DNA of 64,000 nt from positions 3,509,307 through 3,573,306 of the forward strand of contig NZ_KK073875.1 in NCBI RefSeq assembly GCF_000585395.1, written 5' to 3'. The notes below the pieces were generated by a model. The model ran no database searches. It saw only the letters and a program-made list of their open reading frames with translations, and was not told where the DNA came from. A program made the translations under genes and the position numbers. The DNA is from Saccharibacillus sacchari DSM 19268. GTDB taxonomy: Bacteria; Bacillota; Bacilli; Paenibacillales; Paenibacillaceae. Positions 32,976 to 41,988 of this stretch are shown here, piece after piece; positions within the stretch are counted from its first letter, which is position 1; each line of letters begins with the position of its first letter.

Positions 32976-33144
32976 AGTTCCTCCCAAGAATTTAAGATCT
33001 CTTTTAGGTTTTGCTTCATGCTGCATCGCAGGACGATTTCTGGGCCTTTCCTGCGGGAACCTACGGATTAGGATCTGTTGCAGTGAATAAAGAAAAATAT
33101 GGATATATTACATAAGCGAGTAACCCTATTATATACAGAGAAGG

Positions 33145-33747
33145 ATGATTTTTTTGCAAAAAGGCATAATTTTATTCATGAACGGCACGTCCAGCGCAGG
33201 CAAGACCAGTATCGCGAAGGAGCTGTTGAAGCAAATCGAGATTCCTTTTCAGCATGTATCCGTAGACGATTTTTTTCGTAATTATGACGAGTTTATCGAC
33301 AAAAAGTATCCGAACCTTGAACCTGCGATCGAAGTCGAACAGCATACCGTCGCGCAAATCATTTTCGATCCGATCGGCTCTCTGTGCTATTCGACCGTCA
33401 AGCTGTTTTCGGAAATGGGCGTGAACGTCATTTTGGATACGGTAGTCGATAATGAAAAATGGTTTAACGTATGCCAAGATCTATTTTCCGGTCATCCCAC
33501 ATTGTTCGTAGGCGTCATCTGCTCCAGAGAAGAGTTGGCAAGAAGAGAAGAAGCAAGAGGAGATCGAGCGATCGGATTGGCCAATGCGCAGTTCGATGGC
33601 GTGTACACGTTCGAAAAATACGACGTCGAAGTGAACACCGAAGAGCTGAGTCCGGAAGAATGCGCCGAAAAAATATTGAGATTTATTCGATCGGGTCAGG
33701 CATATTCGACATTTGAGCAGTCCGGCAAAAGAGCGTTAGGCATGTAA
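33145..33747 (+). CDS. P-loop phosphotransferase (chloramphenicol phosphotransferase-like)
   Basis: The protein has about 200 residues. Walker A is GTSSAGKTS, followed by VSVDDFF and NVILDTVVDNE, as in chloramphenicol phosphotransferase. EELARREEARGDRAIG is a lid-type helix. It shares layout with the protein at 29561, including the C-terminal LSPEECAEKI. The start is ATG 33145 or TTG 33154; AGAAGG fits the second better. Its substrate is unknown. Confidence 0.8.
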   Translation: MIFLQKGIILFMNGTSSAGKTSIAKELLKQIEIPFQHVSVDDFFRNYDEFIDKKYPNLEPAIEVEQHTVAQIIFDPIGSLCYSTVKLFSEMGVNVILDTVVDNEKWFNVCQDLFSGHPTLFVGVICSREELARREEARGDRAIGLANAQFDGVYTFEKYDVEVNTEELSPEECAEKILRFIRSGQAYSTFEQSGKRALGM

Positions 33748-33792
33748 GGTGAATGCGATCTCATTGCCCGAATCGACGATGAAGGCGGTTCG

Positions 33793-33879
33793 ATGATTCC
33801 TACAGCATATCCCAAATGCGAAAAGCACGACGTGTATCTGAACTGCTATGGATGTTTGCTGTGCAATAACGACGCGTGA
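33793..33879 (+). CDS. Small Cys-rich peptide (28 residues)
   Basis: After GAAGGCGG, an ATG opens a short frame whose second half is CEKHDVYLNCYGCLLC, a C-x2-H-x6-C-x2-C-x2-C pattern able to bind zinc. It lies between two genes. It may be a true small protein or the remnant of a longer zinc-finger gene, since the frame is also open upstream to 33748. Confidence 0.35.
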   Translation: MIPTAYPKCEKHDVYLNCYGCLLCNNDA

Positions 33880-33918
33880 TCGCGCAAGCGTGCCTACCCG
33901 AAAGGAGCAGATCATCCA

Positions 33919-34278
33919 ATGTCTGAATCTGAATTTTTTTTGTACGATTATATCAGTATTTATTCGGACGAGCGTTATGCAGGGCGGATCAAAACTGTCG
34001 ATATCGAGCGCTTTTTCATTGAAGTATTGGCGTTTGAAAAAACGGACAGCTTGAAGTTTTGCAAAGTCGTTAGCGGCGAACCTGTCAGGGCAACGGGATA
34101 CTTGGCGAATGCTCAGGGAGGCTATGCTTTTGATACATTGGACGGAATTGAAGAGATCAACCTGATCGAGATCGATATCCCGCTTCAAATGAACGTGGAA
34201 CTGGAAAGATTTATTCTGGCTGCCGCATATCAAATAGCCAAGCGATATTCGTGGATTGTAGATGAACGGAGAGAATAA
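33919..34278 (+). CDS. Unrecognised small protein
   Basis: The protein has 119 residues. GAAAGGAGC lies upstream of the ATG. It begins MSESEFFLYDYISIYSDERY and has an alpha/beta make-up ending in a long helix. The sequence EVLAFEKTDSLKFCKVV gives no family match I know. It is coupled to the next gene (TAATG overlap), so the pair probably works together. Confidence 0.6.
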   Translation: MSESEFFLYDYISIYSDERYAGRIKTVDIERFFIEVLAFEKTDSLKFCKVVSGEPVRATGYLANAQGGYAFDTLDGIEEINLIEIDIPLQMNVELERFILAAAYQIAKRYSWIVDERRE

Positions 34279-34568
34279 TGAAACAGATGAATAACCAATG
34301 CTGCGCGTATCGCATTTATCCGGAGCCTGCGGGAACCCATTATTTTCAACAGGATCTGATGACGGAAGAACAGGTCGAACGACTTTTTGATTACGCTCAA
34401 ATACTTGAATTGATTATCTTTGAAGCAGGTTGGGCCTTTTTAATCGATCGGTACGGTTATCCTTTGCTATATGAAATCAATAATAGAAGCGGATGGTTCG
34501 ACAGCGAGAGTCTGGAAGAGTTTAAGCTATACGTGCAAGCCTATCGGGACGATGCAAATCGGATCTAA
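34278..34568 (+). CDS. Unrecognised small protein, coupled to upstream gene
   Basis: The protein has 96 residues and starts on the last base of the preceding stop codon. It has an acidic helical centre (EEQVERLFDYAQILELIIFEAG) and a small beta part. There is no signal peptide. I recognise no family. Confidence 0.6.
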   Translation: MKQMNNQCCAYRIYPEPAGTHYFQQDLMTEEQVERLFDYAQILELIIFEAGWAFLIDRYGYPLLYEINNRSGWFDSESLEEFKLYVQAYRDDANRI

Positions 34569-34642
34569 CTTTTATGCCGAATGATTCGTTCATGATATAA
34601 CAGCAAGTTCAATGCACATCGCATATGAGGAAGGAGAATCAT

Positions 34643-34807
34643 ATGGAAGCGATACGGATCGGATTGAGTCTATTGTTTTTTATCATGATCGCGGCGCTGT
34701 TTTTCGGCTTGACCCGTGGGTTCGTTGCCAGGTATCTCGACAACTTTTATCAAAAAGCGTGGGAAAAGCTGAGGTATGGATTCAAAAGGACGCCTTCTAA
34801 TGATTAA
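34643..34807 (+). CDS. Small single-pass membrane protein
   Basis: The protein has 54 residues. AAGGAGAATCAT precedes the ATG at 34643. One membrane helix (IGLSLLFFIMIAALFFGL) is followed by a basic cytoplasmic tail. Such small proteins often modulate larger membrane complexes, but no partner is evident here. Confidence 0.6.
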   Translation: MEAIRIGLSLLFFIMIAALFFGLTRGFVARYLDNFYQKAWEKLRYGFKRTPSND

Positions 34808-34865
34808 AGAGTTGTACATGTAGCTTTTCAGTTCATGTCGACAATCCGGAAAGGTTGGGAATCAG

Positions 34866-35501
34866 ATGGGCACTAAATTTGCAAACCTTCATATTCAAAC
34901 GCAGGATCGACAGCTCGTACTTGATGCCTTAAGGCAATTGACCGATCAGGCCGGGCACGTATTGGCTAAACCGATTTTAAATCTGTCCAACATCCTCGAT
35001 CAATATATCCAGCGAAAAGAAGACGGAAGCTCCATCATCGAGACCGAGCCGAATGTGACTTATTATCTGCATCAAAGCGGCGAGTGGACGACCGTGCTCA
35101 ATTATTATTTCGAATGGGGAACGGTCGAACAAGTCGGAGAGCTGCTGTCCACGTTTGTTTCGCAACCGATAATGACCGTCGGGTTTTTCGATGAAGATAT
35201 TTTCGAATGGACGATATTCCAAGATGGCGAAGCGAGATCCAGAAAACTGTTTTGCGGAATGTGGGCTGCCGACGAGTATGAGCTAAAGCCGGAAGTCGTG
35301 GATTTTACTTATTTGCAAGAAGTGATCGGAATCAAACGCGCCGATCTCGATCGGTTATTCGACAGCGAAACTCCCGAGCAGGCCGTAGATGCGCTGTCGG
35401 AGCAGCTCAACGTGCATTTGTGGATCGATTACAAAGTCATGGGTAGCGATGCGGAGTCGGCGAAAAGATATTCCCGCGTAGACCAAGATATAAGGAAGTG
35501 A
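34866..35501 (+). CDS. Unrecognised 211-residue protein
   Basis: GAAAGG lies 11 bases before the ATG. The start MGTKFANLHIQTQDR and an acidic centre with repeated aromatic strands (FFDEDIFEWTIFQDGE) suggest an alpha/beta cytoplasmic protein. The C-terminal part (DALSEQLNVHLWIDYKVM) may be a second small lobe. No motif was recognised. The next gene follows within 5 bases. Confidence 0.6.
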   Translation: MGTKFANLHIQTQDRQLVLDALRQLTDQAGHVLAKPILNLSNILDQYIQRKEDGSSIIETEPNVTYYLHQSGEWTTVLNYYFEWGTVEQVGELLSTFVSQPIMTVGFFDEDIFEWTIFQDGEARSRKLFCGMWAADEYELKPEVVDFTYLQEVIGIKRADLDRLFDSETPEQAVDALSEQLNVHLWIDYKVMGSDAESAKRYSRVDQDIRK

Positions 35502-35505
35502 TCGA

Positions 35506-35910
35506 TTGAACCCGACAGACCCTAACCTGGACGAACAATCAAGCTGGTATGCCGTCAAGATGCTGTTCGAATGCTTCATTACGGGCAGGCCGGACGCTTC
35601 CAAGATCGACGACGATTATACGGAAGACAAGACGTACGAAGAGAGCATCTACCTGATCCATGCGAATTCGCTCGAAACGGCATACGAGAAAGCGGAACAA
35701 GAAGCTCGAAGTTACGAGATGTCTTATCAAAACGTATACAGGCAGGACGTGGAATGGAAGTTTGTGCGGTTCTTGTATGCTTTTCATTTATTCGATCAAG
35801 AGCCTGCGGATTTGACCGAAGTCTATTCCCGGCATATCAGCGCACCGAAGCGAACGAAAACGGAAGAGTTTGTGCGCAAGATGTTTCCCGAAACGGAAGA
35901 GCAAGATTGA
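35506..35910 (+). CDS. DUF4288-like protein
   Basis: The protein has 134 residues with a TTG start. SSWYAVKMLFECFITGRPDA, then YEESIYLIHANSLETAYEKAEQEAR, match the DUF4288 pattern, a small alpha/beta family of unknown function found mainly in bacteria. The gene follows 4 bases after the upstream stop. Confidence 0.7.
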   Translation: MNPTDPNLDEQSSWYAVKMLFECFITGRPDASKIDDDYTEDKTYEESIYLIHANSLETAYEKAEQEARSYEMSYQNVYRQDVEWKFVRFLYAFHLFDQEPADLTEVYSRHISAPKRTKTEEFVRKMFPETEEQD

Positions 35911-35940
35911 GCACAGCCGACATTTCAGGAGGATTCCTTA

Positions 35941-36678
35941 TTGAAAAGTTATTACGGAGAATTATGCACCAAAGTCTACGAGAGCGGTAAATCGTTAGCC
36001 GAAGGCAAAGAATTGGAGTTCTACCTGTCCTTCGTGACTCGACCGGACATGGAAGTACTTGAACCGATGTGCGGCAACGGGCGGCTGCTGATTCCTTTTA
36101 TGCAACGCGGGATTGGGATCGAAGGGTTCGATATTTCGGAAGACATGCTGAAGATGTGCAGGGAAAAAGGGCGCAGCCTGGGGTTGGAACCCCGTGTCGA
36201 TCAGGCCAAACTCGAAGAATTCGTCAGCGACAAAAATTTTGACCTGATCGTTATTCCGTTCGGTTCGTTCTCGCTGCTGCCCGATGAGCTTGTAGATCAA
36301 GGTCTTCGCCAGTTGAAAAAAGCTTTGAGCGATCAAGGAAAGCTGCTGTTGACGATCATGGTCGAGCCGCATCAGGGAGAGGACCTTGCGGAATGGACCG
36401 AATCGGGCATGACGCAGCTCGCAAACGAATCGATTAGGCTGTACAAGAAAACCCGGTATGATGCGGAAAAAGTAGTCCTGTTCACCGAATTGAAATACGA
36501 ACTTGTCAAGGACGATCGCGTGCTGCGAACGGAGATCATGGAGTTTCCGGTTCGCTTTTACGGCATCGATGCCTTTAAGCAGATCCTTGAGCGCAATGAT
36601 TTTCGGCAAGTTACGGTGCATGAGGTGGAGAACGGGTACGGCGAAGGGACTCTTTTCCACGTGTTCGAATGCGGTTAG
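35941..36678 (+). CDS. Class I SAM-dependent methyltransferase
   Basis: The protein has 245 residues with a TTG start preceded by AGGAGG. The SAM-binding motif is VLEPMCGNGRLLIPFMQRG, then GFDISEDML. The motif IV region reads FDLIVIPFGSFSLL, and the substrate side has a beta C-terminal part. The substrate is unknown. There is no adjacent partner gene that hints at one. Confidence 0.82.
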   Translation: MKSYYGELCTKVYESGKSLAEGKELEFYLSFVTRPDMEVLEPMCGNGRLLIPFMQRGIGIEGFDISEDMLKMCREKGRSLGLEPRVDQAKLEEFVSDKNFDLIVIPFGSFSLLPDELVDQGLRQLKKALSDQGKLLLTIMVEPHQGEDLAEWTESGMTQLANESIRLYKKTRYDAEKVVLFTELKYELVKDDRVLRTEIMEFPVRFYGIDAFKQILERNDFRQVTVHEVENGYGEGTLFHVFECG

Positions 36679-36739
36679 CCGACTTGGATCATGGCCGCGT
36701 TCGATCATCCGATTCTATTGAAAGGCAGGCGATCCGTCG

Positions 36740-37240
36740 ATGTTTTACGTCAATGCGCGAGCTTTTATCGAACGCGAAAGCGAAGGCGTAACCGAGCTGC
36801 TGATCCAGACCCGCACCAAAACCAATCAACAATCCCTAGAACTTCCGGGCGGGCAGTTGGAGCCGTTCGAAGCAATCTTGGACGGGTTGAAGCGGGAAGT
36901 ATTCGAAGAAACCGGATTGACGGTAGTCGAGGTCGAAGGCAGCGAGACCCGGATCGATACGAGAGGGATCAACCCGGATTTCGAAGTCGAGTGTCTGGCT
37001 CCCTATTGCGTCTATCAAACGTTAAAAGGCCCGATCGATTCGGTCGGCATGTATTTTATCGTGGGAGCTGAAGGCGAGTTATTGAAAACAGGCGATGAAA
37101 CGGCGAATATTCGTTGGGTAGCAACAGACGAGATCGATCGTCTCATGTCGGAAGATCCCCGACAGTTTTCGGACGTCGATCGTGCGGGGCTGATGTATTA
37201 CCTGAATCATCGCAATCCGATAAGGAGGGATAAGCCATGA
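36740..37240 (+). CDS. Nudix hydrolase
   Basis: The protein has 166 residues. The Nudix box GGQLEPFEAILDGLKREV, followed by FEETGL, is complete with all catalytic Glu residues. The flanking ELLIQTRTKTNQQSLELPG is typical of MutT/ADP-ribose-type enzymes. It hydrolyses a nucleoside diphosphate linked to another moiety; the exact substrate is not visible. Its stop overlaps the next gene by ATGA. Confidence 0.88.
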   Translation: MFYVNARAFIERESEGVTELLIQTRTKTNQQSLELPGGQLEPFEAILDGLKREVFEETGLTVVEVEGSETRIDTRGINPDFEVECLAPYCVYQTLKGPIDSVGMYFIVGAEGELLKTGDETANIRWVATDEIDRLMSEDPRQFSDVDRAGLMYYLNHRNPIRRDKP

Positions 37241-37749
37241 ATCCGAAACAAAGAAGGTTCAAACCGATCTATCTGCTTGCCGTTCCGATTATCTCGGTAC
37301 TCGCAATCTTGCAATTCAATCAGAATGCCGATCCGGTAGGCTCCATCATGAATCGTCCGGTAGACGTCGAAAAAATCTCCAGCACCGAAATGGGGAGATA
37401 TGTGTATTCAAATCAGAACGGAGCCGGCTTTGTTCAATTTGAAGATATTCCGTTGGACACCCAACAGATCGATAACATCGCGACTTGGATAAACGAGGCT
37501 CCCGAATCCGCAATTACAATGCTAGACACTATGCCTTCGGATATCAGCGCCGGAATCGTCTTCAAAGTCAAATCCAACAAAGAAGTTCGCATCCAGTATA
37601 ATCGGGATAAAGTCTACGTAACGCGCACGGACGTCAATCGGCAAATGCTTCGGTATTCGATCGAGCAGGCCGAATTGAAGAACTTTTTCGATGAACAGCT
37701 CAAAGGATCTTACTTCGGCGAAGATGCCGTACCGGACGTAGAGGTGTAG
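37237..37749 (+). CDS. Membrane-anchored protein, unknown
   Basis: The protein has 170 residues. An N-terminal membrane helix (PIYLLAVPIISVLAILQF) anchors an extracellular domain with a helix, then KEVRIQYNRDKVYVTR strands and an acidic tail. It is similar in layout to the lipoprotein at 32529. It is translationally coupled to the Nudix gene. Confidence 0.65.
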   Translation: MNPKQRRFKPIYLLAVPIISVLAILQFNQNADPVGSIMNRPVDVEKISSTEMGRYVYSNQNGAGFVQFEDIPLDTQQIDNIATWINEAPESAITMLDTMPSDISAGIVFKVKSNKEVRIQYNRDKVYVTRTDVNRQMLRYSIEQAELKNFFDEQLKGSYFGEDAVPDVEV

Positions 37750-37865
37750 GAAGGCAACGGCGAAGAGATGTAAGTTCCCGAGCATGATTCCGATGACAAA
37801 TGTAACTAGGGGTCTTTTTATCGATCGAGCATACTGAAGAAAACGTACCCGAAAGGATGAGCTAC

Positions 37866-38813
37866 ATGACTCTTGCTTCCATGCAAAGCGTCCTGAAAAG
37901 ATACGGTTCTTGCGCAGCGCTCGATTATATCGATTTGGAGATCCATGAAGGAGAAATCGTCGGTTTGCTCGGTCCCAACGGAGCCGGTAAAACGACGTTG
38001 ATTCAGGCGCTGACAGGCATTCTTCCGGTCGATCAAGGGAGAATTTCGTTGTTCGGCGATTCCCGAAACCCGTTTTCCGATGCCAATAAACAAAAGCTCG
38101 GTCTCGTAACGCAGGAAATTGCCGTTTTCGAGGAATTGACCGCCAAAGAAGGATTGGAATTTTTTGCGGGGATTTATGGTTTGCGCCGGGAAGAAAAGAA
38201 AAAAAGGGTAGCCGAAGCGCTGGAATTTGTCGGTTTGTCCGCTTACGCGAACAAAGTTCCGCATAAGTTCTCCGGAGGCATGAAGCGTCGTCTGAATATC
38301 GCTTGCGCGCTGACCCACCGTCCCCGATTATTGATCATGGACGAGCCGACCGTCGGCATCGATCCGCAATCCCGCAATCATATTTTGGAATCGGTCCAAA
38401 AATTGCGCGAGCAGGGGACGACGATTTTGTACACCACCCACTGCATGGAAGAAGTTCAAGAGATCGCTTCTCGCGTCGTCATCCTCGATCAAGGGCAGGT
38501 CGTCAAAGAAGGCACGGTGCAGCAATTGATCGAGACGGTTCGACATGAAGAAACAATTATATTCGATGTCGCCGATCCGCTCGGCATTCCGCTCCGGCAA
38601 GTGGAAAGTATCGCGGGCGTGAGTCAAGTCTCCGTTTCCGGCAGCCGCATTACGGTGATCTCGGCGGCGGGAGCAGGTAATCTCGATCGCATCTTGTCTG
38701 TCGTCCAACAACACTCCGGCGTACTGGGGATTCAAGCCGACAAGCCTAATCTGGAAGATGTTTTTCTGACTTTGACAGGCAAACAGCTGCGGGATCGGGA
38801 GGGATCGAGATGA
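37866..38813 (+). CDS. ABC exporter ATP-binding protein (DrrA-like)
   Basis: The protein has about 315 residues. Walker A is GPNGAGKTT, the signature is [13 protein letters not shown] and Walker B is LLIMDEPT, with a regulatory C-terminal lobe typical of ABC-2 exporters for drugs or peptides. AAAGG is correctly spaced for the ATG at 37866. It starts a five-gene operon with two permeases and a two-component system; each junction overlaps or is very close. Confidence 0.9.
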   Translation: MTLASMQSVLKRYGSCAALDYIDLEIHEGEIVGLLGPNGAGKTTLIQALTGILPVDQGRISLFGDSRNPFSDANKQKLGLVTQEIAVFEELTAKEGLEFFAGIYGLRREEKKKRVAEALEFVGLSAYANKVPHKFSGGMKRRLNIACALTHRPRLLIMDEPTVGIDPQSRNHILESVQKLREQGTTILYTTHCMEEVQEIASRVVILDQGQVVKEGTVQQLIETVRHEETIIFDVADPLGIPLRQVESIAGVSQVSVSGSRITVISAAGAGNLDRILSVVQQHSGVLGIQADKPNLEDVFLTLTGKQLRDREGSR

Positions 38814-39541
38814 GGGTTCTTTCGACGGTTCGGTTCACGCTGCTGCGATTGATGCGTAACTACATTGTGTTGCTTTTACTGCTTGCGGTTCCGATCGCGC
38901 TATTGACGGTCTTTTCCGTGATCCTGTCGGGCATGGTGGACGAAGCGGGACGGCCGTATTTCGATCAGACCGCATTGACGATGGTATTGGCTTTTCAATT
39001 GTTCGGCGGCTCGACGGTGATGAGTTATTTGAATGAGGATTTGTTTGCGCGGAATCGGGAAAGAATGACGGTTGCCCCGTTTAACCGAACGCTTTACGCG
39101 TTTTCGATTCTGCTCGCCGGTTCGGCGTTTTCCTTTTTGCTTGGCGCCGCGATCATGGCTTACACACGATTGGTACTCGGTTTGGTTTGGGCAAATTGGG
39201 GTTGGACGCTGTATCTGATCGCATTGATGGCGGTATTGTCGAGCATCGTGTGCGTGATTTTCGTTTGCGGCGTCAAAAGTTTCAGTACGGCGGAACGGCT
39301 AAGCGAAGTGTACGGCGTCGGATTCGTGCTTTTGGCCGGACTTTTTTTCCCGATGCCGCAGCACGCCGTGTTCGAGTTCATGGGTTCGTACGGCAATCCG
39401 TTAACGTTATCGGTAGGGGCTGTGAGAGCGGTCGAGATCGGCAACTGGAATGAAGCTTGGTTTCAGGCGAATATCGTGCTGGCCGCAATCGGCTTCCTAT
39501 TCCCCGTGATGTTGGTCATGGGAAGGAGGAGGTTGCGATGA
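38810..39541 (+). CDS. ABC-2 type permease
   Basis: The protein has 243 residues and about six membrane helices (IVLLLLLAVPIALLTVFSVIL at the start). It overlaps the ATPase gene by ATGA. ABC-2 permeases of this kind export peptides, antibiotics or lipids. Together with the next gene it forms a heterodimeric channel. Confidence 0.88.
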   Translation: MRVLSTVRFTLLRLMRNYIVLLLLLAVPIALLTVFSVILSGMVDEAGRPYFDQTALTMVLAFQLFGGSTVMSYLNEDLFARNRERMTVAPFNRTLYAFSILLAGSAFSFLLGAAIMAYTRLVLGLVWANWGWTLYLIALMAVLSSIVCVIFVCGVKSFSTAERLSEVYGVGFVLLAGLFFPMPQHAVFEFMGSYGNPLTLSVGAVRAVEIGNWNEAWFQANIVLAAIGFLFPVMLVMGRRRLR

Positions 39542-40224
39542 CGATCTTTTATTTCACGTTAAAAAGAAGCTTCGCCAACCTCGCCAATTTGATTTTCCTG
39601 ACTGCGGCCCCGATCGCGTGCATCTTTTTACCTGCCGGAGAAGGTTGGCCGCCGCTTGCTTACGGGTACGCTTACTTCGGCATCGTGATTTTGTTCGTCG
39701 CGATTCGATTGGCGCAAATCATGATGGAAGATCGGGTAAAAGGCATACTTAAGCGGTTGTCCGTGGCACCCGTCCGCTACTTTTCTTATCTGGGCCAGCA
39801 CTTGCTCGCTTACGCCGTTATTCTGATTCTGCAAAGCGCCGTCGTCGTGCTGGGAGGATGGATCGCGGGGCAGGAGCTGCATCGTCCGTGGGCACTTTTC
39901 GCGTTGTATGTTTCGTTCAGCTTTGCGGCATTGGCTATGGCGTTGGCTTGGATCTCGGTCTTTCGCAGCAAAGATGCCGCTTTTCTTTTCTATATGTCTC
40001 TGATCGTCCTGGCGGCGCTGCTCGGAGGGATCATTTTGCCGCTTGAAATCTTCCCGGACCTGTTGAGGCGGATTGCGGTCATTTTGCCGACGTTCTGGTT
40101 TGCGGAAGGCTTGAAGAGTATCGCTTCCGCGCAGCCGTTCGCGGATAACGTGCGGATTAACGCCACGCTATGTCTGTATGCGCTCGTATTTCTCGTGTTG
40201 GGCAGCACGCGCAGAATGCAATGA
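39538..40224 (+). CDS. ABC-2 type permease
   Basis: The protein has 228 residues and six membrane helices. The ATG at 39538 overlaps the upstream stop (ATGA); the frame is open further upstream, but the overlap and GGAGGAGG support this start. It carries the ABC-2 signature-like LGGIILPLEIFPDLLRRI. It pairs with the permease at 38810. Confidence 0.88.
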   Translation: MTIFYFTLKRSFANLANLIFLTAAPIACIFLPAGEGWPPLAYGYAYFGIVILFVAIRLAQIMMEDRVKGILKRLSVAPVRYFSYLGQHLLAYAVILILQSAVVVLGGWIAGQELHRPWALFALYVSFSFAALAMALAWISVFRSKDAAFLFYMSLIVLAALLGGIILPLEIFPDLLRRIAVILPTFWFAEGLKSIASAQPFADNVRINATLCLYALVFLVLGSTRRMQ

Positions 40225-40244
40225 CGGCAGGAAAGGGGGGCGTA

Positions 40245-41336
40245 ATGAGCTTGCGGACAGAAAGGACCTGGCTGGCAAACGGATGGCGACTGCTCCATTT
40301 CGGATTTTTGACGTATTTATGGATCGGTTTCGACGATGCGGAGAACACGTTTATTCTGCTCCTGCTTTTGTTTCTTTTGACAAGTCTGCGTTGGCGTTTC
40401 GAGCTGCCCGCAGTGTTCCTTTTGCCGGATATTCTGATCTGCGTGCTTTACTTCCCTTATACGTCCGTCAGCTATTACGCGTTGGCGCTGCCGATTTTCG
40501 AATGGGCGCAGCGCGGACGCTGGCCGTTCTCTTTGTCGGTTTTTGTTGCGTTAGGCTTCGTTCCGTTCTTTTCCGGTTGGCTGCTTTGGTATTTTGTATT
40601 GGCTTTGTTCGTCGGCTTTTTCCTCGACCGGTACGCGCGGAATCTGGAGCAGTGGAAAAAGGAAGCCGACGAGCAGCGCAAAGCAAGGCAGGAACTCGAA
40701 CGGGTAAAAGCCGAACTGTTGGAGGCTCAACGTTCCGTGTCGAAGCAGGCGGAGTTGACGGAACGTTACCGCATCGCGCGGCAGCTGCATGACCATCTGG
40801 GCCATGACTTGACGGGAGCTTCCTTGGCGCTGCAAGCGCATGCGTATGCGGAAGACCCCGAAGAAGCGAAGTCGCTGCTGCAAGAGGTCAAAAGCCGGCT
40901 TGAACGCAGTACGCACAGCTTGAGGGAGACGGTGCATGACGCGACGCCGGTCGCCCCGATCGGCATCGAAAATCTGGAGCGCGCTCTGCTGCATTTTCAG
41001 GAGATCGACGTCTCTTTGCGAAAATCGGGAGATCTTCTAAGCGTCGCCGCTTATCAATGGAGTCTGCTGGAAGCCTGCTTGAAGGAAGCGTTGACCAACA
41101 TAGTCAGACACAGCGACGCTACGGCGGCGGAAGTGACGGTTCAAGTCGCGGGAGCGATCGTTCGGCTGCTGGTACAAGACGACGGAACGCCACGGGAAAA
41201 CAATGCGCAGTCCGAGAGCGGGAGCGGTCTTCGAAGCCTGAACATGCGTGCGCGCGCGCTGGGAGGAAGTTTGTCGACCAGCGCGGACAACGGATTTTTG
41301 CTCGTCTGCGTGCTGCCGCTCGAACAGGAGGGATAA
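40245..41336 (+). CDS. Sensor histidine kinase, NarL/DesK type
   Basis: The protein has about 363 residues. Five to six membrane helices occupy residues 10-130 without a large extracellular domain, a layout typical of sensors of envelope stress or of the linked exporter. A coiled coil leads to the phospho-acceptor region RIARQLHDHLGHDL and the ATPase domain with EALTNIVRHS. AAAGGGGGG supports the start at 40245. It is co-transcribed with the ABC genes and the regulator. Confidence 0.88.
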   Translation: MSLRTERTWLANGWRLLHFGFLTYLWIGFDDAENTFILLLLLFLLTSLRWRFELPAVFLLPDILICVLYFPYTSVSYYALALPIFEWAQRGRWPFSLSVFVALGFVPFFSGWLLWYFVLALFVGFFLDRYARNLEQWKKEADEQRKARQELERVKAELLEAQRSVSKQAELTERYRIARQLHDHLGHDLTGASLALQAHAYAEDPEEAKSLLQEVKSRLERSTHSLRETVHDATPVAPIGIENLERALLHFQEIDVSLRKSGDLLSVAAYQWSLLEACLKEALTNIVRHSDATAAEVTVQVAGAIVRLLVQDDGTPRENNAQSESGSGLRSLNMRARALGGSLSTSADNGFLLVCVLPLEQEG

Positions 41337-41339
41337 AAG

Positions 41340-41945
41340 ATGAAGCTGCTGATCGTGGACGATGACCCGCTGGTGTGCAGAAGTCTGAAGTTGCTGCTCG
41401 GAAAAGAAGCGGATTTCGAGGTGCTCGGCGTAGCTTTCAACGGTCGAGAGGCGATCGAATTGTGCGAGCTTCAGCCGGACGTCATCTTGATGGATATCCA
41501 AATGCCGGTCATGGACGGGATCGAAAGCACGAAAATCATCAAAGCGAAGTTTCCCCATATTCGAATCATGATGCTGACCACGTTCCGTGACGAGCAAAAT
41601 ATCCGGCTCGCGCTGCATGCGGGCGCGGTCGGTTATGTGCTCAAGTCGTCCGCGATCGAAAACATGTCGGCTCAAATTCGCGCGCTATCGTCAGGGTCGA
41701 CCGTATTGAGTCCGGATGTGCTGAATACGATCATGGAACCGAACCGGGACGATCTGCTGGAATTGACCGAGCGGGAGAGCGACATCGTCCGGCTGATCGC
41801 GAGAGGCATGTCCAATCAGGAAATCAGCGAACAGCTTTATTTAAGCGTAGGCACAGTGCGCAATATGCTGACGGTCATTTTGGACAAGCTGGAACTTCGA
41901 GACCGTACGCAGTTGGCGATTTATTATTGGCAGGGTAAGCTTTGA
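41340..41945 (+). CDS. LuxR-type response regulator
   Basis: The protein has 201 residues. The receiver domain begins MKLLIVDDDPLV with the phosphorylated Asp in VILMDIQMPVMDG. The C-terminal LuxR helix-turn-helix includes LTERESDIVRLIARGMSNQEI. It probably controls the adjacent exporter operon in response to the kinase. It starts 3 bases after the kinase stop. Confidence 0.92.
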   Translation: MKLLIVDDDPLVCRSLKLLLGKEADFEVLGVAFNGREAIELCELQPDVILMDIQMPVMDGIESTKIIKAKFPHIRIMMLTTFRDEQNIRLALHAGAVGYVLKSSAIENMSAQIRALSSGSTVLSPDVLNTIMEPNRDDLLELTERESDIVRLIARGMSNQEISEQLYLSVGTVRNMLTVILDKLELRDRTQLAIYYWQGKL

Positions 41946-41988
41946 GCACATGCGAAATCAAATGGAAGCCGAAAAGAGGAATGGGACT

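Noticed and set aside
33108-33135. Promoter-like TTACAT and TATATA before the kinase gene at 33145
   Set aside because: The expected transcript start would leave too little room for the ribosome site, so I do not call it.
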